A stretch of DNA of 64,000 bases from positions 216,086,205-216,150,204 of the forward strand of contig CP136064.1 of assembly GCA_032622095.1 (NCBI GenBank). The letters are read 5' to 3'. Position 1 is the first letter of the stretch, and every line of letters starts with the position of its first letter. The notes below the pieces were generated by a model. The model worked only from the letters and a program-made list of their open reading frames with translations, made no database searches and was not told the DNA's origin. This document shows, one piece after another, positions 12,101 through 24,100 of this stretch. This stretch comes from Siphonodentalium dalli (Eukaryota; Mollusca; Scaphopoda; Gadilida; Siphonodentaliidae). A program made the position numbers and the translations under genes.

Positions 12101-15100
12101 TTACTCCAGATGATTAATAGACCAGTCCAATGTATACTTTTATAACCTAATGGGAGAGTCCATTTAGCAAAGAAAGGGGTAAAGAGTCTTATTAGTCTTG
12201 TCTTCAAGTACTAATTTCATGAAGGTATCAGTATACAGTAATGCCCTAAATAATCGACTCCTTAACCAAGGAGAGTTATGGGTAACTTTTCAGGATTTAG
12301 TCAGAAATGAGAGCTTTCCGATGAATGGTAACAAGTCATATTTCCAACTAAATCCTGAAAAATTACCCATAATTCTGCTGTGGTTAAGGAGTCAATTATT
12401 TAGGGCATTACTGTAGTTCATAATTTTCTGATTGTCAGGTGAACATAATAACAACCATGTTCTATTGTTATTTTAATGCTACTATTTACAGGTTGATGAT
12501 GAGAATACATATGAGAGAGTTGGTGGAACTTCCGCGGGTGGTGGCACATTCTGGGGACTCGGATCATTACTTACTCATGCTAAGGTTAGCTAAGTGCCAC
12601 CGCAGACGCTACGATTAAAATCGTAAGTGGGGAAAATCGTAGGTGGAGAAATTGTAGCTTGCCCGCAGACGCTACGGTGCTGCGATGTTTGCAGCTACGA
12701 TTTTATCAACGTGATCGATCACATGATAGCAAAATGTTATACCACATTCTCCGCATTATGCAACTAAATACATATGGCAGAATATTTTTTTAATTTTGAC
12801 ATTTTTGTACCTGTCAACTCAACAGGCTCAGCTGCCCCAATTGAATTTCAACAATTGCGGCAGCCCTCTACTCCTTGCCTGATATGTGGTATATAGGCCT
12901 GCCGTGCCACATCTCCACCTATGTGGCCTCGTTTTTGTAAGTGCAAGAAGTTTGTAAACTTTGCGCGAGTTTTGAATGTTTTCTTTTCGTGGTATTTACA
13001 ACATGACCAGTGCGACAGTGGTCATGTGACAGCTACGATCACGCGCGTTGCCAAGGTCACGCCACGATTTTCCTGGTAAAATCAAACAGTGCATGATTGC
13101 TACGATTTGGCTACGATATTGTCGTGGGCATGCGCATTGGATGCTTCCTCCTGCGATTTTCCCCACTTACGATTTTAATCGCAGCGTGTGCGGTGGCACT
13201 AAACCAAGTAGCATAGTGCCTGATTGACTGAACTTCTGACAAATTTAAAAGGGGACTGTACTTTAAATACACCTGTGTTCTCTATGAACAATTCAAACAA
13301 CATGGTAATTATAATGAAAATGAATAAATGGCTGGAGTCATAAATTCATTTTCATAGTGTATTTTGCACTAATCCATGGCTCAAATTCATTCATTTGTTG
13401 CATAAATGGCCAGAGTTAGTGTACAGTACCCCTTTAAAGAGAATATTTATACATGTATAGCCGAAAGCTTGTACCGGTATGCATGGTTAAACATTGATGG
13501 GCATTAATTTAAACAGAATTTCTCTCTATATTAAAGGCCCACTTAATTTTTGAATGCCCAGATACCATTATGCACAACATATTCCATATTATATACCATC
13601 TGGAAGTGGAACCAAATATATATATATTCCACCAGAATACAGAACAGCTGTGGCCTAGGAGTGTCCACCAAGTGATAGAGATTCTGATTCATTCCAAGAC
13701 TTCCACCATTGTCAATGCAGAATGCATCAGAATCCAAGAGATAGAGTTATTCCCCTTCCATTGAGTTTAATAGACTTTACAGTCTGGATCAAAATTAAGC
13801 GCAAACACATATCGGAACCTCAACAAAAATAACATGTTCCCAGTTTATTTGACCGGATCAGTTGATAATACAATGTTTTGGAGCTTCCTCTTTCAAATGG
13901 TATATAATGTGGAATATGTTGTACATGTATATATGTTGATCTCGTGATTCAAAAATTAAGTGGGCCTTTACAATGTAGTCATGAAATATGGGGGTTAAAA
14001 TATCAACATTTTGTGGCTCCAGCTGCACACGTGAAGTTTCTGACACCATCAAAATAAGTGTCAGTATATTATCAGCATGGACAAAAATAACCTGATGCTA
14101 CTCTTAACCCTTTACCCAACAGAAGGGCCCTGTGCCAATGCATTCTCTTATATATGCGAGTCGACCATAGGTCGCCTCGCATATATAAGAGAATGCATTG
14201 GCTTAACACATTAAAATTTATAAAATTGTTAAAGAATGTAAGAAAAAATGGTAAAAAGTGTTAAAAAAAGATTTTGTTTAGGCCAATGCATTCTCTTATA
14301 TATGCGAGGCGACCTATGGTCGACTCGCATATATAAGAGAATGCATTGGCACAGGGCATAACTGTAACTATCACAATGTGGTCAAGGAGCCGGTTCCAAT
14401 GATATCCATATTTGTATGGTTCTATTGAGACAGACCGAAGATATTTTAGGCTGTTGAAGCTTTATTTGGCCGGTTTTGGCCGGTTTGTTCGGTTAAGTGT
14501 AAGTCATCTATTCCCAGTAAGCTGATTTATCTCTAACATTTTGCTACAATTGGGCTCCAGAGTTTTGATGAGCTAGTGGATTTGGCAGAAAACGGTGACC
14601 ATCGCGCGGTGGACATGCTGGTTAAGGACATCTATGGTGGAGCGTATTCTCAGGTTGGCCTTCCAGGGGAGATAATTGCATGTAGCTTTGGGAAAGCAGC
14701 CAGATCAGGAACAGGTCAGTAATACTAAAGGTCTCATTTTCATTGATCATCAGCCATATACAGCTATACAGTAATGCCCTAAATAATCGACTCCTTAACC
14801 ACAGCCAGCCATATTATCTCTAACACCAGCCACATGAAAAAATCTCCGCCGCCAGAATTGTAAAATGGCTGAGCCGTGTGAATGGGCTAAAATGTCAAGC
14901 AAAACTGTTCTGTGAATCGCAAAGAACTAAACCGCATTGCCCAATACTGGCATACTCGCATGGACACGGCATGGTTGTTATATTATCAGAACACCCGGGC
15001 CCTCAATGTGGAATAGACTATTCCAATGCATGCTTTCATATAAATGAATGGGAGCATCCACTCAGTATTGAAAGGGTTAAATAAAGTATTAATTGTTTAT

Positions 15101-18100
15101 TTCGACACGACTCAGTCTCAGACATTGCCGGCATTAATTTTGCCAATATATGCACATAACCTGTAGAAGAGAATAGAAAATAGTTTGAAATATTATATCA
15201 TTGCTATCGGATTCATCATTCAATGATGCATGCATATATCGCTAGTAATGATAGCAGTCTGAAGTCGACAGAAGTCCCGATGTAACTATATCGATTAGAT
15301 GGGGAAACTACATAGTACATCCATGCGTTTGTTTTAGTGCTGGTGGTGAACCTGTCGAATGCCAGACCACACGTATTCATTTGGTGTTGCCTGTGTTGGG
15401 CTTTTCCATTATGGCGAAAATACACAAAGGACTTGGGGTATATAACCGGGGATTAGGAATATTTCAGAAATGAAAATACGCTGACTGATAACATCTCAGC
15501 CGGCTAAGCCACCATATTTTGTCAGCCACGAACGTCTCGACTGACCCGGCTTAGTTAGCTAACCAGCCACGAAATTGGTTGAGCCAGCCGCGAAAACTAT
15601 ATGTCGTGGCTTTGGGGTCTAATTCAACGGAAAGCTCTCACTGAGAGCTTTCCAATGAATGGCAACAAGCCATATTTCTGACTAAATCCTGAAAAGTTAC
15701 CCATAATTCTGCTGTGGTTAAGGAGTCGATTATTTAGGGCATTACTTTACGTTAATATTGCTTAACCCTTTCATAATGGGAGTTGCATTGGTGCAGCATT
15801 AAATACCCTGTGCCAGTGCATTCTCTTATATATGTGAGTCTCCCATAGGGAGCCTCGGATATATAAGAGAATGCACTGCTTACCGGCAGGGACCAGCCTA
15901 GACCAGATTTTCAGGGCGAAATGACTTCGCCCTACTATAAAAATAAGGCGAAGTGGCCGTTCTATAGGGCGAAGTGAGACTACAAAATTTAAATTGATCA
16001 GTACTACGACAGGAATCGCTATAGAACGAAAATAGGAGAGATGACATATGTCAATTAAACTTATGAAACAATGGTTGAAATATGGAGTCATTATGTTCAC
16101 TTCATGACCCTAATAACTATTAATAATACCCAAACATAATTGTGAGAGGATAGCACCATTTTATATCGTAATTGTGGGAGAAAGACAGGATTTTATTTCA
16201 TATTTTTCGGGTTTTTAAAAATGCCAACAATATATCAAACCGAAACGAAACGAAATCATGAACACTTTTACTGCGCTCTGTTAGTAATCCCGTTTGAAAT
16301 TTTAATATGCTTCACAAATGAATTTGTTTTAAAATTTCTTTAACCAAACTCCATAGAGGGAGTGATGAATTGACACATTGTGAGAGGTGTGAGTTGTAAT
16401 CTTCATTGTAAGGTGTGGTAATCACGGTAATCTAAAAATAACAACAACCAGATTAACACTTGAGGTCCGACGATGTTTTCACAGGTGCCAGTAATCAGAC
16501 TCCGTTGTCAACATGCTTCCAGATTGGAGCAATACAGGTGTTAATTGTTTTATAACACCATGATACACCCTGATAGTGGAGTATTGTGTGCAATCACAGT
16601 TGACAGTTGTAAATTATCATAAATTATTTGGGGCATTTTGCCGATTTCCGTCAGTCAACTTTGGAATTTTCAGGGCGACTTGAACTTCGCCCGACTGCAA
16701 AAATAAGGCGAAGCGGACGGCGCTAGGGCGAAGAAGTCGCCCACGTCGCCCTCTCGGCTGGTCCCTGCTTACCGGGTCAAGGTAAATATTATAGGCTTAT
16801 GCGTTATCTTATGTATGCGAGGCTCCCTATCGGATATATATGAGAATGCATTGGCACAGGGTTTTTGCAAAATTTCTGGAAGCTGCAGTCAATGAAGGGT
16901 TAAGGTCTCAAGTTCATAGAGCGTCAGTCATCTTGATGTATTAAAGGCCCACTCAATTTTCAAAGCCCATATCACATATATAAAATATATGTCATATTAT
17001 GTACTATTTGAAAGAGGAAGCTCCAAAACATTGTATTATCAACTTATCCAGTGTAATAAACTGAACCAATGTGCTTAAATTTCTTCTGGATTTTGGTGCA
17101 AAGTCTATTATTTCCAATGAAGGGGGAATAACTCTATATCCTAAAGATAGAGTTATTCCCCTTCCATTAGCTTTTGGGGAAATAGCTGTATGAGTCTTCT
17201 GTATATGATAATAGTAAATCCCAGGTATAAATTAATGGTAAAATACACCTTTTTAGACTCATGAGATATATTATTGCATTGTGTTGTGTAATATTATATT
17301 TCCACAATAATATATGTCATGAGTTTAAAAAGGTGTTATTTTACCATTCATTTATACCCAGGATTTACCATTATCCCCTTCCATTGAAAATGTTGCATCC
17401 TGGGAGTCATAATGTGAAAAATCTTTCTATGATTTCAGCTGTTTTCTATTTCTCTATGGGCATCTTCTGAGACACAGACGTTTTAAATGGTGATGAATTA
17501 TAGTATTTTAATCAGATTTTGTGGCATAGATTGTTATTGAAACCGTTTATCAGGGCACAATAAAAAAAAAATCCGTGACTCGATAATTAAGTGGGCCTTT
17601 AAATATGATGTTCCCGGATTGTGTATGATAACAGTCTTTGCATGGAGTCAGTTTAGGTTGTATTTTTTTTTGGGGATTTTCGTATTATATTTATCAACTG
17701 TGAAATGGCCATAATGTTAAAGGCCCAGCACACAACCATGAACATCAATCAGCAATGAAGATGTTAATGCCAAGGGCCATTTTTATTGTTCATCGAGAAT
17801 TTGAAAGTTCTAGACTTATTCTTAATTTATTCACAAACAGAAATTTATGTAGGTTTCTATTGAAGATGTCAACTCTAAAAGGCACTGTAACAAAGATTCT
17901 ACTGACTACTTGAAATTTGCAGGATATTGTTCCATTAACCCTTTACCCAACAGAACGGCCCTGTGCCAATGCATTCTCTTATATATGCGAGTCGACCATA
18001 GGTCGCCTTGCATATATAAGAGAATGCATTGGCTTAACACATTAAAAATTATAAAATTGTTAAAGAATGTAAGAAAAAATGGTAAAAAGTGTTAAAAAAA

Positions 18101-21100
18101 GATTTTTTTTAGGCCAATGCATTCTCTTATATATGCGAGGCGACCTATGGTCGACTCGCATATATAAGAGAATGCATTGGCACAGGGCATAACTGTAACC
18201 ATCACAATGTGGTCAATTAGCCGGTTCCAATGATATCCATATTTGTATGGTTTTATTGAGACAGAACCAAGATAATTTAGGCTGTTGCAGCTTTATTTGG
18301 CCGTTTTTGGCCAGTTTGTTGGGTAAAGGGTTAAATTATGTATGCATGGATTCATTTCTAGAAATCTTTGAAGAATAGAAACCAATATCTTTCGTTATTT
18401 ATACAAGTAGCTGAATAATGTAAACTCTATTGAATGATGCATGGAATTCACACCTGATTCTATCATTACTAATAAATCTGTGGTGCAGCTCTTGCAGATT
18501 CCTGTGCAAGTCTGGAAATAGTGTGTCTGACATTTGCAGAATGAGGTCCCCAGAGGGTGAATTTGGTGACCCTATCCCACACAATGGGATAGCCTCACTA
18601 CATTTACCCTCTGGGGACCTCATTCTGCTATGGAAGACCTAGGATCAGATTGAAGTTCCCCAGTTGAAGTTAATGATGTTCACCCATTAGTCACCTCGAT
18701 TATGCATTTTATCTTCTGCAAATTAGGGAATATCGAAACTGAACAGAAGGGAAACAGTAACAAAAAACAATGTTAATTTGAGACTATAGATACTTCCCAG
18801 AAGATGTGGCCTAAGCAGAATGTTCCCAGATGATGCATTTGGTGATGATAGCCTGCTGTGTGGGGGAAGCATCACTAAATTCACCCTCTGTGGACCTCAT
18901 TCTGCTAATGTCAGACACACTATTTCAAGGCTTGCTTTGAATCATTCACTATTTTTCCTATTCAGATGGCAAGTCATTCAAACCTGAGGACATTGCAAAG
19001 AGCCTGCTCTTATGTATAAGTAACGACATCGGCCAGATTGCCTGTCTCCATGCTAAGTTGTATAGCCTGAAGAAAATTTACTTTGGAGGTTACTTCATTA
19101 GAGGACAACCAACAACAATGAATACGATAGCATACTCTGTCAACTACTGGTCAAAGGTATATCTGTGGTATATTATATCTCATATTACTTTCTATAATTT
19201 TGATTGGCTTCATGCAGCTGCACTATTTCCAATAGAACTATTTAACCCTTTACCCAACAAACCGGCCAAAAACGCCCAAATAAAGCTTCAACAGCCTAAA
19301 TATCTTCAATCTGTCTCAATAACACCATACAAATATGGATATCATTGGAACCGGTTCATTGACCACATTGTGATGGTTACAGTTATGCCCTGTGCCAATG
19401 CATTCTCTTATATATGCGAGTCGACCATAGGTCGCCTCGCATATATAAGAGAATGCATTGGCCAAAAAAAAACAATTTTATAATTTTTTCTTACATTTTT
19501 TAACAATTTTTATAATATTTTTCTACATTCTTTGACAATTTTATCATTTTTAATGTGTTAAGCCAATGCATTCTCTTATATATGCGAGGCGACCTATGGT
19601 CGACTCGCATATATAAGAGAATGCATTGGCACAGGGTAAAAAAAACGTTCTGTTGGGTAAAGGGTTAATGCATGGCTATTCTTTTCCAAAATAAATTTTT
19701 GTTTTCCTATGCAAATGCCAAAACATGACTAACCTGAAGCCATGTGCAAGTGTATTAGACCGCCACAGGCTACTCTGCAATAGCGGAGCTGGTTTGATAC
19801 AGTAAGCACAGATTGTGCTCTATACAAATGGAGAACTAAATTCATATATCTTGGCAAGTTTGTCAGTTTCTTACTGGATGGGGTGGGGTCAGAGGGGCAA
19901 TGGCAGTGGATTGATGATATTAACCTTCTGTGAGGTCTTTCCTCCACTAATTAAATGGGCACTGTGATATGACCTAGTAGTTCAAATGACAATAATTCAT
20001 GCCAACAAAAAAAAAACACCCATAGCATTTACTATATTATTTAGTATAGGGACAAATTAAATCATTATTTGTATTTTATCCATAATTTTTAGATCTACTT
20101 GACAAAGTCAAGTTTGAGCTATTACCATGTGTTGGCATCCTTCCTTCATACCTGCATCCGTCAACAAATTGTTTAGCACACCCTCATCTGATTGTTACCA
20201 AACTTCATATGGATCTTCAGGTAAGCCATGATTTTTTTCCAAAATTCGTTAAAAAAACATAGGAAGCCATCAACTTTGTTTGAATTTCATTAAAAACATG
20301 GCCTATCTTGGATTTTACTTTTTGCATCCGATGGTCACCAAACTTCATAATGATCTTCAGGGTGACCCCTAGATGGGAGCCATCACATTTTTCCAAACTG
20401 CGTTAAAAACATGGTCACTAGTGGCTATGTTGGATTTCACATTCAAGCCTGCAAATAGTGTGTCTGTCATTTGCAGAATGAGGTCCCCAGAGGGTGAATT
20501 TAGTGACGCTACCCCGCATAGCGGGCTAGCATCACTAAATTCACCCTCTGGGGACCTCATTCTGCTAATTTGCCTAATTTGCAGAAGATAACATCCATAA
20601 TCGAGGTGCCCAATGGGTGAACATCACCTACTTCAACTGGGGAACTTTAATTTGATCCTAGGTCTGCCATAGCAGTTGAGGGCCTAAGCAGAATGAGGTC
20701 CCCAGAGGGTGAATTTAGTGATGCTAGTGTCACTAAATTCACCCTCTGGGGACCTCATTCTGCAAATGACAGACACACTATTTGCAGGCTTGTTCACATT
20801 TGAATCCATCAGCACACCCTGCAGCTGACATTTAGTAGAGAAATGTTTTTAAAATTATGGGCATGTTCAGGATCACTTCTAGATGGGACCTATCGAAAAC
20901 ATGGCTGCTGGCAGCTATCTTGGATTTTACACTTTGCATTACTAAATACTTGGGCATGCCCTATTGCCAACATTTTTCATCCAATTGATACAAAACTTCA
21001 TATGGCTCTTCGGGTTGACCTCTGGTATTACTTAAACATTTAACCTTTCTGCATTCCTTATAGCTTCAATGACTGTAATTGTCCTCTCCAAGTTGAGCTA

Positions 21101-24100
21101 CAGTGTCATTGACACTTTTATTATTTCATATAGGGACAGATCAAAGCATTATTTTTGAGACATGAAGGCTATCTTGGTGCTATAGGAGCTTTCCTCAAAG
21201 GAGCAGGTGAAGAAGGTAAAACAGAATATTTTAATTGTTGTAACACCAATCATTCATAAAATAGCTATTAATGATGAACTCAAGAGACTAATCAAACCAG
21301 TATGTACACAGCGGTGACACACACATCTAAATGTTCGCTGATGTAATCTTGATATTATTGTGGAAATCCAATGGCTTGAGTACTGAGTGAAATTCAGATA
21401 TCAATAGGAGAAAAGTGTTCATACAAAAAGTACAGTTAGGTCCAAGCCTGAATTTAGTGTGCCTGTCATTTGCAGAATGAGGTCCCCAGAGGGTGAATGT
21501 AGTGGCACTATCTCGCCTAGCAGGCTAGCATCACAAAATTCACCCTCTAGGGACCTCATTCTGCTTATGCCTCATCTGCTATGGGAGACATAGACTCGAT
21601 TATGCAATGTGTTGTTTGCCAATTTGGCATATATGGCAGATAATGTGGTTAAAAAATTAGACGTGTCCATTTTTTTCCCTGCTGCAATCGCTACAAGAAA
21701 TCAGATTAGAAAAAAAAGTTTAAAGCCTAAGATTGAATCTAATATGTTTTACAAGTCTAAAAGTTTACAGCCTAAGATTGAATCTAATATGTTTTACAAG
21801 TCTAAATTCACCTGGGGACCTCATTCTGCAAATGACAGGCACACTAAACTCAGGCTTGGTTAGGTCTATAAATATTTATCATACTTGGGTGTAGTAATTT
21901 AACCCTCTCTTTACTGAATGGATTCTTCCATTCATTTATAATTTAAGTATACTTTTGAATGGTATATTATTCATTTGAAGGGATGTTCAGGTAATAAAAG
22001 TAGAGGCCAGACAGAGGAAAAGCCAGTCTCTTTAAAAAACAACAATAATCCTAACGGATTGATGTCTCTAGATGTGTCCACTAAATTTCATTTCTCCAAA
22101 GACGCGGCATTCCCAACATGACATAATAAACCATGTCCAAATATTAAGTGCATTCCTGGCATATAAGATGTTTGTGAGAAACGTAGTATTTAGAAATAGT
22201 TATAAATGCAACAAGATGCAAAAGAATAATCAGTCATGAATATCGTTGACTCATGAAAACTCAAAGATGATGTCTCCTATATTGCGATGAGTAAAATGAG
22301 TTATGGATATATCGCTTGTATTCAGTTATCCAACAATAGTTGAGTTTGACGATGCGTGGGAAACTTGTCAACACATCATTGACCTCTGATCTGTGAAGTG
22401 ATCTGTTATGCCATAAACCAATGAAATCATGTGCGTGCTCCCATCAATTCAGTAACTGATTATGAATGAGATATCCAGAGATGTAAATATTGTAAAATTT
22501 TCGTCAGATTTTTAAAGAGACTAAGGAAAAGCTAATACAAGTGCAGATGGATTCATATTCAATGGTGGGAAATGTTCAGATAATAAGTTCAATAAATGAC
22601 CTATGGTCGTTTGTTGAACTTCTTTTCTGAACATTTCCTAAGGGATAACTACTCGTCAATAAGTGTTTAGTATAGAAATGGTTAACCCGTTTATAACTAG
22701 ATGCTTGCTGGTGAGTAGTTACTTTATTTCCATTCAATATTTACATCCACTTCATTTTCTATAGTATTTTGTCATTGGTTTCCAAAATGCTAATGTATTT
22801 AAATAGGATAATTACAGTAGGGTAGAAGTGTACGTAGAGTGTAGGAATTTAGTCTCGGCAACACATACTCTTCTCATTAGATTTTTAGGGATTCGAGCAT
22901 GAAATTGGCATGTGAATGAGCTCTGCTTGCCCACAAGTTCACAAACTGTTTTCATACTTGAATCCCCGAATATCCAATGAACCAGAGTACATTTATCTCC
23001 GTTGTAATTCAATTAAAAGAAACTTCATGAAAGCTCTTTTTGTCGACATTAAATGCTATGAAGTGAGGTATCCTTTTTTGGTAATCAAATATCTGGGTAC
23101 GTACTATAGGGTTACTCAGAACAGTGCCTGAACGACTTCCTGTTAACCATGTCTGTATGAAACAACATATTGGTTGACTCCATTATGCGACTCCTGGTAG
23201 CAATGAGACATAATTTACACGCATTGTCAATGACACTGTGCTCCATTCAATATTTTTTCTCCAATGTTGGTGAATCAAAAACTAAAGTTAACCACTTTCG
23301 GCCAATAAGAATTCATGTTTTAGCGACTGATATTTAACTTTAATTACAATGGTTGATATTTCCAACTCAAATTGCAGTTTCAGGTTGATATTTTTCACCG
23401 GGATGCAATTAAAGTAATAACCTTTGTTTCATAATTTAATTGCAGTTTATAGGTACATGTACCATACCGAATCACAAACTGAAAAACAAAAGTTTGTCAT
23501 TCGATGGGGTGGCCTTAACTTAAAATTATGCGAAAACCCTGTGCCAATGCATTCTCTTATATATGCGAGTCTCCCATAGGGAGCCTCTCATATATAAAAG
23601 AATACAATGGCTTAACAAGATTTACCTTGACCTTGTAAACCAGTGCATTCTCTGATATATGTGATGTGCCCCGAGACTCACATATATAAGAGAATGCACT
23701 GGCACAGGATCTTTAATGCTGCACCAGTGGAGCTCCCATCATGAAAGAGTTAAACTGTGTAATTATATTAGGAACAAGTTTGTTACTTATAATTGCAAAA
23801 CCAAGATTATTCCTTAATTCAATCAGACTCTGGATATGCCACACTTGATGGGCCCACACTACTTACCATGGCCTTGATGCCCACTCAGTGGGTAGCTGTT
23901 TGTTGAACTTATTACCTCAACAGCCCTATTAAATAGTGAGTGGATGAGACTAGATAGGATGTATATTCACCTGTCATCTGCTTTTATAACTGAACCACAT
24001 TCTTGCAAATGAAGAATAGGGGATTATATTCAGGAGTGAATGGTTAAAGGCACGGATGGCCTTTGTTATAGATTATAATTTAGAAATAACAGTTACCAAA

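Noticed and set aside
14104-19668. TATATAAG motifs in palindromes as promoters
   Set aside because: They occur in both orientations in every copy of a transposon family, with no coding sequence at a suitable distance.
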